Shown: positions 48,201 through 62,265, numbered from the stretch's first letter. The stretch is DNA of 64,000 bases from Chaetorhynchus papuensis (GCA_013396525.1 VWYX01000906.1:1-64000), one strand, 5' to 3'. Notes: generated by a model not told the origin, from the sequence alone. Made by a program: numbers and translations.

Positions 48201-50596
48201 CTGTTCACAGGAATTATATCCTACAACTAGAGAAGGGAAAAGGCCATGCAACTAAAATGCACCCATTCTACTGCAAACAGAAATCCTCAGGTGCCTACTC
48301 ACAGGGATCAGCTTGTGCATAAACCATAAGCCCTGCTTGCACAATGTGTTTGCCAAGGATCTGCAAAGAGTGGATCACCAAGTGCAAACTGAAGTCTATT
48401 TTGTCAGCATTTGTGAAGCAAGACCCAAACACAGCACACAAAATGCTCTTTGTGAAACCATGCTGTGATTACAGTTCACGTCCCTCCAAGCATTACACCA
48501 AGAGAGCACCAAGGGAGAGACTGTTTTTCTCATGCTTTCTCCAATCTGCTTAACTGACAAAGAATTTGCAAAATATGCTTTGCAGTCTTGACATGCCAAC
48601 AAAGCAATTTGAATTTTTGTTCCAGTTGAAGCCTGGTGCTAGTTATCTGATACTTTACATGGAGTCATCATATTTTCTTCCTCACACACACTTTACATTC
48701 CTGCATAAGCTTCATTAAATTAGGAGTTTGGAGAGCTTTCTCTTTTAAACCTTGAAGCCTGCAGGTTGTTTGACAAGTGCTCTACACTTGAGAGTACTTT
48801 TTAAAGTTTGACAGCTTCAGTTTACAAAGATGCAACACTAAACGACTGAATTCATCTGATTTGTTCCATTCATTTCAAGATCAGTTAATCAAGCTTGGCA
48901 AAAAAATCTGAAAAATAAACTTACCAGGAGACACATACAAGGCAAGCAATTCACATTCTGTGGTTTGTTTACTAGTTACCTCTGAACAGTAGCCAGTTAA
49001 CTTCTACCTAATCCCTAATAAGGTTGCTTTTTCTCCCTCCCATCAAAAATCTAACACTCTGACCTTAATGTGAAGTGATGGATTAATGTTACACATGCTG
49101 TTCTTAAACCTCACTCACCCTCTGCTATGACAGCAGGATTAGAAGGGAAAGTATGGACTAAAGGCACCCAGCAGATTCAGTGATTTAATTGTCTGAGCTT
49201 CTGGTGTGCAGGCTTAACTTTGGCTTAAATAATGTCTTTTTCCCCTCAAAAGACGTCTGTTTGAAATTAATTCAGTTTACTGAAACCCCTAGTTTTTAAG
49301 ATACTTTGAGCATGACAGAGGTGCTTGTTTGCCTTAGTGTTCCCCAAACATTAATCTGAAGCTCTTTGCTGTGGCCACTTTCTGCATCTTGTTTTGGAGA
49401 CGTCTTGATCAATTAGTGCAATGTCACAGTTACATGTAGTTATTGTACCTCCAGCTGCAAGCTGTTAATAATAAACTCACCCACAGGACAAACCTGCCAT
49501 ATGGTTGATGGTCAAGCAAGGCTAAAATATGCATTAGGAAAAAAATGCAACTGTCAACATGAAGCTGGATGTGGCTTATTGGATTTGATGCGGGCATCTG
49601 ACAGCAATGTTTCTTTTAGCAACATTCTGTATTGCAGGTCAGGAATCTGCCTACTGTGGAATATTTGTCATAGGAAGATGAGGAGAAAAAAAAAAAAAAC
49701 AAGGAAGCATTTGTGAAATGGGGAATTCAGGGCAGCTTAGTGGCGGCTCATATTTTTTTCCAAAGAGGGAAGGAGGAGTGATTGTTGATCTGAGGCTTTT
49801 TTTGTAAGAATGATTTGCTAAACAAAGTTTTGTTCAAGTTTTTTTTCTCAGCAAGGGAGATCAACTACACAGGACAAGAAAATAAAACGTGTTTGTTTCC
49901 TTACAGCTCAAAACATGTTTTTTCATTGCAGATTTAAACTAATTGGACTGTCAAAAACCATGAGCTATAGAGGAAAATATCCAAAGTCTATCTGATGATA
50001 GTTATATTCCTGAATTATTGTTTCTTTGTGCAAGGGAAAAACTCAGCATTTGGATATTTTTTGTAACTCTTGACATGTATTCTAGGCACTCACTGAATGG
50101 CACTGGTGCAGTTTCTTGCCTTCTTGATAACACCAGTGCAGCAAATAACTTGCTTTAGCTTTATAGAAGCAGAAGGTATCGTATCTGGGTATGCCATTAA
50201 AAAAGACAAATCAAAGAATGACATGAAAGTAAAAGCAAGCCCATCTCTTCACTGGAGGCCTTCAAGTCCTTCCCCCTCACCTCATCAAAGGTCACCTCCC
50301 AGTAACTTCATCTGTGACCTGGTGGGTGCACAAACAGTTTTGTTCCACACTACTGCCACTTTTATCAATGGGAGCAGAAACCAAACTAATTGCTATTCTA
50401 AGAGCAATCATGCAGTGAAGACCTTATTAAAAGTCCCAGAGTCCTATTTGCATGCAGAAGGACTTGATTTGATTAGTTAGTAATTAGAAGCACACTGTTA
50501 ATCATGCAATTTAAAAGGGATAGCTGGGAGTCACAGCTCCCAGGAGAATTCTCTAATATATGGGAAAGCATTATTTTTTATTAGTCTCTGTTATTA
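42274..50596. other. Non-coding unique sequence, about 8.3 kb
   Basis: No gene. The segment 42420-42980 is GC-rich with overlapping open frames on both strands, the longest 147 codons on the minus strand. Their proline/serine/glycine-rich products have no domain and look compositional. A run of 12 G lies at 43327-43338. Frames at 43172-43570 and 46700-47207 are likewise unconvincing. Confidence 0.5.
43327..43338 (+). repeat. Poly(G) run, 12 G
   Basis: Uninterrupted G12. Such runs are length-unstable and prone to sequencing error. It has no context suggesting function. Confidence 0.85.
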
Positions 50597-50717
50597 AGGC
50601 CTTGTTCTAGCAAACACTTCTGCATGTGCTCAACTTTAACACGTGACTGGTCTCTCTGACTTTCTTGGGTTACTCCCAACGTCATGAGCAGAACCCTCTG
50701 TCTAAAGGACTAGGCCT
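50597..50717 (+). repeat. Ancient amniote palindromic MITE-like repeat
   Basis: The ends read AGGCCT (50597) and AGGCCT (50712-50717), an inverted pair. Inside, CTAGCAAACACTTCTGCATG, TGCTCAACTTTAACACGTGA and the central CTGACTTTCTTGGG follow an old amniote palindromic repeat. Its pattern is 'ggcc.tgat.c.gcaaacactta.gcatgtgcttaacttta..cacgtga.tagtcc.attgacttcaatggg'. The right half is more decayed. Recognition is from memory; a non-autonomous DNA transposon is the likely class. Confidence 0.55.
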
Positions 50718-53074
50718 GACAGACCAAAAAATCACTATTTCCAATTCCCTATTGTTTTTCCAATTGTATTATTTCCAAATGTATTTCTCTGAGTTGTGTA
50801 AAACATTGAAAATGAGGGCAAGCTTTGCTGGTGGTTTGGAGACATTTGGCCTTTATTGTGCATTTCATTAGATGAGCAAAGGTGCTGTGATTCAAACCTC
50901 AGAATTTCAGCCGCTGATCTAAAACTGGTAACATTAAAACACTTTCCTTGTAAACATGGTTTTACATTAGATGAAAGTTTTTTTCCCTCTTTCAATGCAG
51001 TCTAATATTCAAACCAGGCCAGATATTCAGCCGACTGTCTTCTCGGGTAGGGGTGTGCTGTGTGTTCAAAAATGGTCTATTTTTCAGCCACAAGCTTACC
51101 TTGAGAAGCCTGGTGTTCTAGTAAAAAAAAAAAAAAAATGGGGTATTTTCTGGATTTAGAAATACTTTTGGTGAAAATAAAATGTCTAGATTAATCCAGG
51201 CCTTTTCTTTTCAAGGTTTTAAAAACATAGAGGAATAATCAAGACTATGGATTTAAAATGATTTCAAGTCCATAGGCCACAAGCTATTTCTGTGGGTTAT
51301 TCCTGAAGGATCTATCTGTTAGAATGATTTTTTTCTTCCAGCTAGCTAAATTTGTACAGAGGCATAAACAACAAAGAAAGCACCCAATTAATAGGACAAG
51401 TGAAGCAATCAACAAGAAAAGCCTCAGAGTTCAAAGAGAACAAATGAAATGTTCTGTAGATGAGGAGATAGAAGTCTTTTAATGTAGCTCAGAGTACAGA
51501 GAGCAAAGGAAAAAGAGAAGTTAGGGGGATAGTGAGGATTGAGAAGAGAGGAGAATATCATGAGTAAATGTATTGTGTGAGCTGAACATATCTTAAACCA
51601 GTGGAGTCCTCAAAGAGGGAATTAGTCCAGATTTACGTTATAAAACTCCTTTTTGTTATTTCCAACATAATAAACATGCTTACTTTGATCCCAGAAAGTT
51701 AACCAAACGCACCAATTCCTGGTAGCACATTTATGAACCATCACTTACATTAACAGCAGTATGTGCACAGTAACACACTTGTAAATCTCCACTTGTTTAT
51801 TGTTGATTTGTGGGTTGTCAGTGTTTCATCCTACCTGTTCTGTGAGAAGGAAGAGTGTCTGTAACACATCTGAATCTTCATGATAGCCCTAATTTAGGTG
51901 TTACATATATACATTTTCTGTGGCTTTCTGGGCCACCCATCTCTTAAATGTTCTGCCACCTGGCTGTTTTACATGATGTCAGCTCGTGATCTGGCTTTTT
52001 TTACTCTGTTACCAAATCCTGACTTCTTAAAACATTAAATAAAATGTTTCTTTCAGGGTTAATTATTTTGGAGTGTGACAGAAACCAGCACCCATAAAGT
52101 TTGTTGACATAAAAAGAGTAGATGTGAAAATAAAAATGTATGCATGTCTATGCTGAGCTCCTGAGCTAATGCATTGAGTTTCAGATCTTGACAGAAACTT
52201 GGCCTCCATCAGTCTTGACTCTGTTTAAGTGACAGGATGGCTGGCAGCACTCACCAGTGCTTGCAGGATGTACTAATATTTACAAGCAAAAGAAGGTCTC
52301 TGGCTTTGTTGAAATAACACCACTTTCTTAATTTGACTGCTGCTCCATAGCAGACCCTAACAAACAGCTACCAAGGGAGGAGGTAAAGGACTGAGCTTTC
52401 ATCAAATGCTAATGTTTACCTTCAACTGAAAAAGTCACAATTATATGAAACAGATTTCTGAGGGCAAAGTATAAATAATGATATCATTCTTCCGGAATAT
52501 CATGCTCAGGATGACAATATAAACACTAAGGAGCTCCAAAAGCAAAATGCAGAAAGGAAAAAAAAATATATTGGACAAGATTTCCTCACGTAAACAATTA
52601 AAAAATGCTTGCAAGTTTCCTGCCTGGTACTGAGGTGTACAATTTTATGTTGTGTGGGGGGAGAGGTGGAAGTGGATCTGGCACTTCCCTTTGACTAGTT
52701 GTTAAGGCAGGGGTGGTTGCAAAGTTTAAATCAGTTTTTGACCTTGGATCTAAAGTCACCTGAAGCTCTGGAGCAATTTACCCTCACGCTACTATTTCTG
52801 CTTAATCTTTGAAATAAGCAGGTAAAAGATACAGGATTATTGTGATTGTTTGACACTGATAACATTTCCATTCATCTGAAAGGATGGCTGTGCTCCTTGG
52901 CAGATGTGTTTCTGTATGCATCTGCACTGAATAGTTTAGTAATACACACAATTAGTGTAAATTATACATTGCTGTTATAAAAGTTATAACTTATTTAAAG
53001 AATTTGCATGACCTCCATCAATAGAGGGATTCACAATTTGTAAAGCAATTGCCCTCTTCACCACCCTGTTCAGT
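50718..53074. other. Non-coding unique sequence
   Basis: No gene and few open frames. A 17-A run at about 51122-51138 is simple sequence. Confidence 0.55.
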
Positions 53075-53170
53075 AAAGAAATAAAAAGAGGGAAACAAAG
53101 ACTGGGGAACGTGTGTGGGTTTGCCCAAGATTATACAGCAAAACCACAGCAACATGTACAATTACATCTA
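53075..53170 (+). repeat. Possible ancient MIR-type SINE remnant
   Basis: GAGGGAAACAAAGACTGGGG followed by GTTTGCCCAAGATTATACAG and CAAAACCACAG parallels the reverse complement of a MIR-like core ('gaggaaactgaggc ... acttgcccaaggtcacacagc'). Similarity is moderate over about 60 bases. Confidence 0.42.
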
Positions 53171-56100
53171 GACTATAAGCAAATATATAAACTATCCAAA
53201 AAAAAAATACCTGGGTGAAAAGCAGCTCTGTAGAAATTAAAATTATGTTGCTTTTGATGTTAATGGCCCAGCTTAGTTTGGAACTCACACACAAATACAC
53301 ATGGGACCAATGAAGGCACTGGAATTCCCTCCATTGTAACCAGCATGAATTTGGATTTAGGTTCCAGAGGGAAATTTTACACTGAGAGCATTTGATTTCA
53401 GTACATATTAAGGCAGAAGAAGTCTCTGGAAGCGTGCTTCTGCAGTGATATATAGCTACAAAAAGTAAGAGTGGGATAACAGACCAACAAAACCCTTACT
53501 CACGGTGTCTGCAAGGCTCCGGCTCGCTGTGTATAACTGGAAAAGTGTACAGCTAAATAAAATAATCAAATAAGTGTTCAACTGCCATATATAGTAAAAT
53601 AGCTAGAGAAACCTTTTGCTGTTCTGTGAGGGAAAATCAGGCAGAGGAAGAGGCACAGCCCAGGCAAGGGAAGCATATGATGCTGGACTGTAGGGCAGCG
53701 TCCCAAACGCCCCAACGAGGATCCCAGGAGCAGCACAACATCAATGGGTACCTTGTCTTCCACATTTCCACTCACAGCCAGGCAGCAAGGCTCTTCCCAG
53801 AGTTCAGGTTTTAATGCTTTCTCTGCTAGGAAAAAAATCTGCAACTGGAAATGATGTGATCTGGGCTGTTGAGGTGTTCAGCCAAACGGTGAAATACACA
53901 GCCTGAGGAATGAAATAATGAAGCTATCTCTGCTACTGGACATGAGATCCACAAGTTACTAATCTCGCTGGGGGCTTCCAAACACAAATTACAGAAGTTT
54001 CATCCCTCAGGTGGAGGTGATTTAAGATTCCAAATCTTCGATGCCATGTGATACACAGCTTTGGCATGTATACTTAACACATAAAATAACTAACTGTTTA
54101 TTCCCTTGTTCACTCTGTCAGTTTTTAGACACTGTAAGTCTAATGTTCATCCCAGCTTTTTTCTGTTTTCCACAGATAAGTGGTAGTAGCTTCAATGCAA
54201 AATGCCATGAAATCTGTTAAGCCTTTGGAAAACCACCCCAAGGATGTTCCATTGCATGATCATTTTAAAGGATTATCTGTGGATAGGCAGAGGAGAGGTT
54301 GCTGGCACTGGCACCACCTCAGCAAGCAAACATGACACAGATGCTGCACACAGGGACAAATACTTGACCACAGCAAACTACCCTCTTGTGTTATTGGCTA
54401 AATTGTGTCACCAGAACCTCTGGAAAGCAGATCATTGTCATTCAGGTATGCCTGAATTTAAATGTTTGTGTTTTTCAAATTTGAAGTTGTGAATCAGGAT
54501 AATAAGCAGAATTTGACCTTCACAGAGGTTTGTGGCACATTCACTTTCAAGGTCTTCACCACCACTTTGGATGGCCTTTTGAATGCAATGTCACCTGCAG
54601 CTCTCCCTAACACAGTACAGTATTTCTATTTGTGAAATTGCTCTAAATTCTTCACTTTCCCCCTAATGGAAATGACAGTCCTGAATGACAGAGTAACTTC
54701 CAGTGAATATTAAAGACCTTGTGACATTTCTATAAAAGAAGCAACACATCTGAGTTTTATTTATGTTTCCCTGATGGTATTATCAGGTAGATTTTTTTTT
54801 GCATCTTGCATCTTATTTCGGGTCACCACAGGGAACTTGTGCTGCTTTTTTTTCTCTTACAGGAGAGTCTTGGCAGAAGCTATTATGGCATGAATTTAAA
54901 AGGGGCTTTAACATGTGGTCTTTCAGCAATCTTCCTCTGTATGTCTGGCTCTTTCCACCACAGTATTACAGCAGCTGTAGATGTGGAAAAGATTCACTTT
55001 TTCCCTTCTGCTTTTTGTAATGTAATTTCAATCCAAGTCCTGTGACACTGTGAAGCATCTACAGTTCCTGTGGATTTCAACGTAGAAATACATTCTCAGT
55101 ATTTCTCAATATTTCAGAACTAATTTTGCCAACCTGGAAGCTTTCAGATGGGTAAATAATATTCCATTTCCTACTGGCCTAACCGAACCTTGTAACCAAA
55201 AGGCCTCTTCATGTTTGTATGGCTTTTTTTTCCCTAAGTTTTGATGAATCAAGTGATTAGGAAACTAAAAGCTGATTCAAATGGTCCCACATACTCCATG
55301 GGTTTGAAGCTTGGCTGCTTCTGTGAATAAAGAAAAAGGAATTGTATTAATAAAAAATACAGCCCGTAAATCGTGTGACTGGCACCAGCATTCCAGCAGC
55401 ACTGTCTTTCAGATGCAAAATATTTCAGCAAGAGAATAATGCCCCAGTTGAAGTCTGGAACTTCATATGATGTTGCTCTGCGTAAAATGTGGCGCTTCCT
55501 TAAGAAATGTCATTTCACTTCCTACAGTTACTTAAAAAAAACTCAACCAAACAAACAAAAAAACCCAACTTCCATCTTAGTTAAGGCCCATCGTTATTAA
55601 TTACTAGAAAGCTGACATGATTCCTTGAGGGCTGCCCAGGGGGCACAGCTGTTTCCATACCCTAGGTTGATTTGCTGTACACTACAGGACAAGGCTACAG
55701 CACCTTTCAGCCCAAGGCACCTCTCATGTGTCCCGAGCACTGCTGTGCTCACACAGAAATGACACTGTGCTGGCTGCAGGGCACTGCAAGAAGTTGTCGA
55801 TGCTTCTTCTCAAATCAAGGCATAACACTGCCTGATGCAGCTTGGGATGCCTGTGATGGAGACCACAAGTGCTACCCTTAAAAAACGGTTTTGAGTAGCT
55901 TTTCAAAACTTTCTTAAGTCTATATTGTAAAAAAGAGATGCTTTTATTGCTCCTTCTAAATAGACGGCTCCTTCAAAAGAGAAAAAAACTAGGACGACTC
56001 TCCTGCTTTTAGTCCTTGGCAAAGACCAAATGTTACCTTTTCATCCTCAAATACTTGACTTGCAGTCAGGAAGGAAAAACAACTTTAAAATCCCTTGAGG

Positions 56101-58368
56101 ATAAAGGAAAAGAGCGTAGATTTCAGCTTTATTGCTTTTAAACCTTTTATGCCCCAAACTGAAATATTTGAGTGTCCACAGAGCTCCATGTTTGATGATC
56201 TTTATTGGATACATATATCTCTGTTTATAGAAACATTGTTTAATGGTTCAAACATTGAATTGCAAAAATTATTCATTTTAGAGTGATAAAAATATACCAT
56301 TCTCCATTCTAATAAAATATTGAATACCATCTATAATATAGATTACAGTAGTAATGCCTCTGGTAGGATTTGACAATCCAAAGTTTTTTTCATGAATGTC
56401 CTGGAGTTAAGGTTAATGCACCAAAGAGCTGTTACTCATCAGTGTGTAATACCAGCTGATACAGGTATAATAATCCTGCTGCAACAGCACAGGGCAGCAG
56501 AGAAATTGCTCTTCTAATCTATAAATATGGGCTGTAGTCCACAGGATGCTTCTCTACATGCAAGTCATGTTCCAACTAATGTGTTATTGAAAATTTAAAA
56601 AAAAAAAACAAACCTAGATATGATTAAAACCAAAAAATAACCCCATCTTTCCCCAAAACAATTGACAGTAAAACCAAAGTTGTAACACCTCATATTTATC
56701 TTTATCTTTATAGATACTGAAAATCTTTAACTGGAGTATTTTTCTTGCCCATTTTTAATATCCCCCTTCCTTCAACTGCCATCCCAAGCTTGACATCATA
56801 GGACAGCTGTATTCATTAGTGTCAGCATTATCATTGCAACAGGTTTAGGAGCACCCTTCATTATTAACAGTAGGATTTATTCTCATTTTACTGGCATACC
56901 CTGACAAAGGTCTTGGATTTAATCAAACTTAATTAATTAAAAAGGGGCATTTATCTTCAAGCTTGTGCAGATGTAAAGACAATTGTTTTTCTCTGGAGAG
57001 GTCAGCTACAAAAATGGCAACTCTAATAACATAATTTGCTAAATTACTCTTCTATTTTCAGCCCAGTGTTATGTCCTTGGTTTTATTTATCTGATGCTCA
57101 TCTCCATTGTGTCAGAGCTATCCACGGAATGAAACATTCGGTGTCCCAGTAAGAAAGGGAAAATCTACACTTTTTTGCTGCCCTTCAGCTAGGACATAAA
57201 ATTAGTCAGTTGTAAAAGTTTATACAAAAGAGTGACATTTTGCAACACCCTCCTTGCAAGTGGCCAAGCTTGTGCTTTCTTATGTTTTGCAGGGAATCAA
57301 CTGAGAAAATTCAGAGCCACCACCAAGAAAATTCTTTCCCTGTCAACTGGACTCTGCAGACCTGGAGATGTCAAATTCAATGAACACATGCTACAGAGTG
57401 GGTTCTCCTTTGCTTAGTTGTAAGGAGTCCCATCTGCCTTGTCTTAAAGCTGACAGGAGGGTTTCTGTGCCTTATCAGATGCCAGATCCGTCAAAGGGTT
57501 GAGGATTTCAGGAAAAGATAGCCTTCAGCAGAGAGAACATTCTTTCCAATATGACAGGGAAAGTGACAAGACTCCAAAATAAACTTTGTGGGTTTAAGAC
57601 CAAATAAGAAATAAAATATTTTGTTCAAGTGAGTTCTCTCTTTAAGAGGTAAATACATGAGGGAGAATAAACTTTAATGTTGTTTGTGGAGGATATCTTC
57701 CATTTCCTTCTAAGAGTCAGGATGCCTGTCCTAAAACTCCAGTTTCTTCTAGATGTCCAATGTTGCTCAGAGTGGTTGCAAAAAGAGACCATTCTCCAAA
57801 TCTTGTTCTGTTTTAAAGCTGAAATGGCTATTAAAAAAAAAAAAAAAGGAAAATAAAAACAAGACAAAAAAAAAGAACTTGTCAAGTCATCTTTTATAAC
57901 TACCTTTTTCAGAGAGACATGATGAAGGAATTTCCTAAATTTCCTTAGCAGGACTCTTTGCTTTTCATCTATCACTGGAGTTGTCTGCAAAATTGCTATT
58001 AAAACAAAATTTTGATAACAATTCAGAGAGAATAGGATTTTTTTTCTTTATTCCAACTTGTACTTGCAGGCAGTGGAGTTTATTAATAGATAGGTCATTT
58101 GCAAGTATAGCTTCTAAGTTATCTGGAGAATAACAAAAGCTTAGGAGCGTTTTTCATATAGAATGAGAAGTAAGATTTTGCCTGATTTGTTTAGAGATTA
58201 TCTCCTCAAAGACAGAAGGGGAGGGGAGACTCAGTAGGTAGTCGGGAGGAAAGTTTACATAGGAGTCCTGACCTGTCCTTCCTCTCCCTCTCTGCACATC
58301 CACCTCTATAGCACACTTTGCAGAGCAGCTTTTATTGTGTGTATCAACTGCCTCTACAGGTTACAATT
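53171..58368. other. Non-coding unique sequence, part enhancer-like
   Basis: No gene. The part from about 56780 to 56960 is unique and ATTA-rich (TTCATTATTAAC, AACTTAATTAATTAA) and is a weak candidate conserved element. A-rich runs occur near 56597-56612 and 57832-57873. Confidence 0.5.
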
Positions 58369-58398
58369 TAGTGTGGAAAAAACTAGTGTGGAAAAAAT
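58369..58398 (+). repeat. 15-bp tandem duplication
   Basis: TAGTGTGGAAAAAAC is followed directly by TAGTGTGGAAAAAAT, with one difference. Confidence 0.8.
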
Positions 58399-61300
58399 TA
58401 CTATCTTCAAGCTTGCTTACCACAGAGCTCTTTGATAAGCATTCGCAGTCCTTACCTATTTACAGGGCAATCACTGCTAACAAATACTAACGCAACAGGA
58501 AAGGAAATGCCTACAGGAGTATTTGTTACTATACAGTAAAGCAAGGGAGGAGGGCTTCCACAGTGTCCCAGTGCAAGAGAAAATGGCCACTGCACTGGTT
58601 GCAACAGGCTTTTCCAGATGGGAGACTCATCAATTTAACCGCAGGCATCTGGAGGAAACCCAAGGTACAGAGATATTAATTATTTCTGAACGTAGTGCCA
58701 CAAACCGAAGTGAAAACAATTGGAGTCATTCGAATTCAGCAGTAATCAGTTTAGTCCAGGAACAGAAAATATGAAACAGTCTCTTTCAATGGCATGAAAG
58801 TTACATCAATGAACGTGTAGTTGTGGCCATAGCAATGAACGCAATGCAAAAACTCCAGCCAGCAGCACTGCCTGTGGAAGGTTGTCAAGAATCCTTGACT
58901 GATCAGCACAGATCTTCTTCTAGGAATGGAGACTATCCATGGCCCTGATCATATGTTTCCTAAACCATAATATTGTGTTAATAAATGTAAGGTAAGCTGA
59001 TTAACTGGATACAAGTCAAACCCTTCTTCTTAAAAGATTCTTGTCTGTGATACTTTCACTTTTGTTCTTCATGCGTGACTGTGAGATGTCAGAAAAGTTT
59101 GATATCAAAGGTGAGGAGAACAATTCTTCCTTGCTTCCTTGAATGCTTTCTTCATCTCCTTTTGCTTCGATTTACAGTGCCTGAAACTTATTTTGCCAGT
59201 GTTTGGGTTCAGCAAATGCAAGGATGAATGTGAGTGTTGCTTCTCCCAGCTGCCTGTTCAGCACTCGGGTATTCCTCCAGTTTCCAGCTTCCTTTCCAGT
59301 TTCTCTTGCTTTGGATTCATGAGAGGGCAGTCTGTCTCTTCAGTTATCAGCAACTTGGCGAGCAGATGGAGGCTTCCTGGATCTTTGTACAGCACTCTGA
59401 TTGGATACACTGGTTCTTAGATATCTGCAAACAAACCACCAAGAAATACATTTACAAATGTCCCTACAAGGACTCGGACCCTCATCCTTTCCATCTCTCT
59501 GTTATCTCTCTCTGTGTCTTCACTGCCAGCTCAAGAGACAACCCAAGGAAACCAAATCTGCCCCAGGTCCTATTGGCAGACTTCGTGGGAGGCTTGGGTC
59601 CTCAACCTCATGTACAGATTTTCCCAGTAAAAATGCACTACTCTGCTTGCTCACCAGGGAGTATAATGGGCATGTGGGGATGGAAATTCCAGCATCAGAA
59701 AACCTACTAGGGCAAAACTGGCTCATCAGCTGTCAGCAGGCTAGCAGGAGTCAGAGCATTTGAGAGACTGAGAGCCTTTGTGATTTCTATCCTAGCACAG
59801 CCTCTAGACTGGATTTTGCTTTGTCTTCACAACCAGAATATTTATTTCAGGGAACAGGAAAAGGATTGAGGCTGCACACTAAAATTTATGGTTTTGCCAA
59901 GAAGCAGAAAATTGTTGCAATCCTTTTGGTGATTTTACTTGTATGGGACACGCCATTAAATCATGGCGGGACCAATCAAAGAGAAACCTCTTCCCTGACA
60001 TTTTTGGAAAGCTGAAATTCACGCTGCCCCACTGTAGCCCCTCTGTTCTCATCATCCAGTGGCTGAACAGGAGCCAGTTTCCTGCTCCCCGCATTTCCAC
60101 CAGGCCCATCTATAGAGAGACCCTTTGCTCACCGGGGGAGCATCTGCTGAGACAGACGTGTGCTTGGAGTTTGCAGGACACACAGAAGGAGATACTTTCT
60201 CACAGCATTTGCTTCTCACAAAGGGTAAGAAGAGGCCAGCCTGAATTTGGCAAGCAATAACTTTTAAAGCTAAATAAAACCTGAAGTGCTCCACTGCCTG
60301 AAAGCTATGAGAACTGCAGCACTCTGAGTCACCTAGTAAATACATGAGCTTTCAGAGTCAATGAATGGTAAGAGATTAAGGAAGTCTGTGCAGGCTGATG
60401 AACCAAACTTTTTATTGCATGCCTATTAAGATGTGTAAACTGGTTTATTTCTGGTGCCTGCTCATGCTATTGACTCTGTCAAAAAAACCCACATAAAATG
60501 TTGCCACCGTAAATCTTGACAAATCCACAGGATAATCTACTAATACACCTAACCAAATGAAGATTAGAAAAATATTACTAACAAAGCTCACACTGGAATA
60601 ATGGTTGCAACTGGAAATGTCAGGAATGTCGGCCTTGAGAGAACTGGAGATCAATATATAACAGCAGATCATAATCTGGATACTATGCTTAGCCTCTTCA
60701 TACCAATACAGTCCTAATTATTTTTATCATTTTTGTTACCAGTGAAGCATCCTTTTCCCTGTTGCTAGGTGTTTTAATATGTAGATGACATATTCTTTAT
60801 TAGGTCGTTGTTTAAAATGTTGCCTTCTGATGGTTTATTTTGGCTTCAAGACCCTGAAAAGGTTTTACTCCCAGCCAGGTATTAATCAAGGTTGGAGCTT
60901 TCTGTTATACAGATCCTAAATCTGTATCATATCTAAGGTAAGTTTGATTGTAAGTATTGATTCAAGAAGAATGCAAAATATATTGGACTATTTTAATTCC
61001 AAGGCACTTCTGTTTGTAATTGACTATCAGTGATCTTCACCGGCTTGAAGGCACACAAACCAGCGAGGAATTTCTCAAGATAGAAAAAACATGTTTTGGT
61101 ATTTTTTGCCAGAGAGAAATCCTATTAAGGGCATCTACTAGTTCCTTCTATAAGACCCCATTTTCAGTGACCTCAATAAACTAGAACCAGTTAAGCTGAA
61201 ATTCTCTGTGCCAGGTCAACATCCATATTTCTGTTTATGAATAAACTTTATGCACAACACTTTGGCCACCTTTCAAATAAAGTCATTGAAAAGAGCCCAT

Positions 61301-62181
61301 ACAAGAGCATTAAAAAACTTTGAAAATATTTCCCATGAGAAGCTACTGCCCACCTAACTTCAGAGAAGACTTAAGCATGTCAGGTCTGTCCTCTCTTTCA
61401 GGATGTGCCTTAAGAATGTGCTGTAAAAATTTCTGAAGATTTGCCAAGACTTTTTGTCTCACTATATTCTGAGATTTAAAGTAGTTGCTGATCATGTCTA
61501 CTCAGGAGAGAGTTAGTAATCAGTGGCAAAACAGCAGGAAACTTATGTCCTTGCTAAACCTGCTGCATCTCTCTGGATCAGCCTGGAGCTGGATGCCCCT
61601 CCAGAGGCAGCCAGGAAGGGTAAGCAGAGGTGGAGTGGTGCCTCTGAGGGCAGAGGGACTGAGCAGTGGCAGTGCCTGGAGGAGGGGGAGCCCGGGCACG
61701 GCAGGCACCAAGCCTGGCACACACACCTCAAAAGCAGGGAGTGAGGGATCAAGAGACATGAAACAAAGCAAGGAGTGGCGTGGCAGAGAGACACAGAGAG
61801 GAATGCTAGTGCATCTGGTCAGGAGAGAATGTGTGGATAGGGCCAGCTCCCGCTGGAGCTGAAATGGATGCAAGGAGTCCTCCACCTCTGCATTCCTCTG
61901 CTGTCAGCAAATACCTGTGAAAGCCATTAGCAAAGCCTACTTTGCTCAAGCACTTCCCAGCTTTAGAGTGACTGCATCTGCAACTTTCATATTCTTCCAG
62001 TATAGCTGTGGTGTGAAACACACACGGGCACAGCCCACTGGCACCTACACATGGGATGTACAGATGCACAAACACACATTCGGTATTTGAAATGTCACAA
62101 AACCAGAAAGAGCAGGCATAGCTATCTAAAGTATACCTACGTGTCTCTGATCACACCCACATTCTGGAAAGACCAGAACTT
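58399..62181. other. Non-coding unique sequence
   Basis: No supportable gene. Three overlapping plus-strand frames at 59139-59763 reach 158 codons but show no domain. The GC-rich, purine-biased stretch 61560-61880 is open in several frames on both strands at once, a composition effect. Confidence 0.5.
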
Positions 62182-62208
62182 AAAAAAAAAAAAAAAAAAA
62201 AAAAAAAA
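62182..62208 (+). repeat. Poly(A) run ending at assembly gap
   Basis: Twenty-seven A, cut by the gap that follows, so the true length is unknown. Confidence 0.9.
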
Positions 62209-62223
62209 NNNNNNNNNNNNNNN
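62209..62223. other. Assembly gap (15 N)
   Basis: Fifteen undetermined bases directly after the A run. The gap was probably caused by sequencing or assembly trouble in the homopolymer. The listed length may be a placeholder. Confidence 0.95.
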
Positions 62224-62265
62224 AATAAAATGTAAAAAATTACATTCTTTCTTTTCCATACGCAG

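Noticed and set aside
59139..59763. Overlapping plus-strand frames up to 158 codons, considered as a retroviral or receptor gene remnant
   Set aside because: No recognisable domain, three frames are open at once, and no supporting splice or repeat context.
61485..61885. Frames of 121-125 codons on both strands
   Set aside because: Openness follows from biased purine-rich, GC-rich composition. There are no splice sites or known motif.
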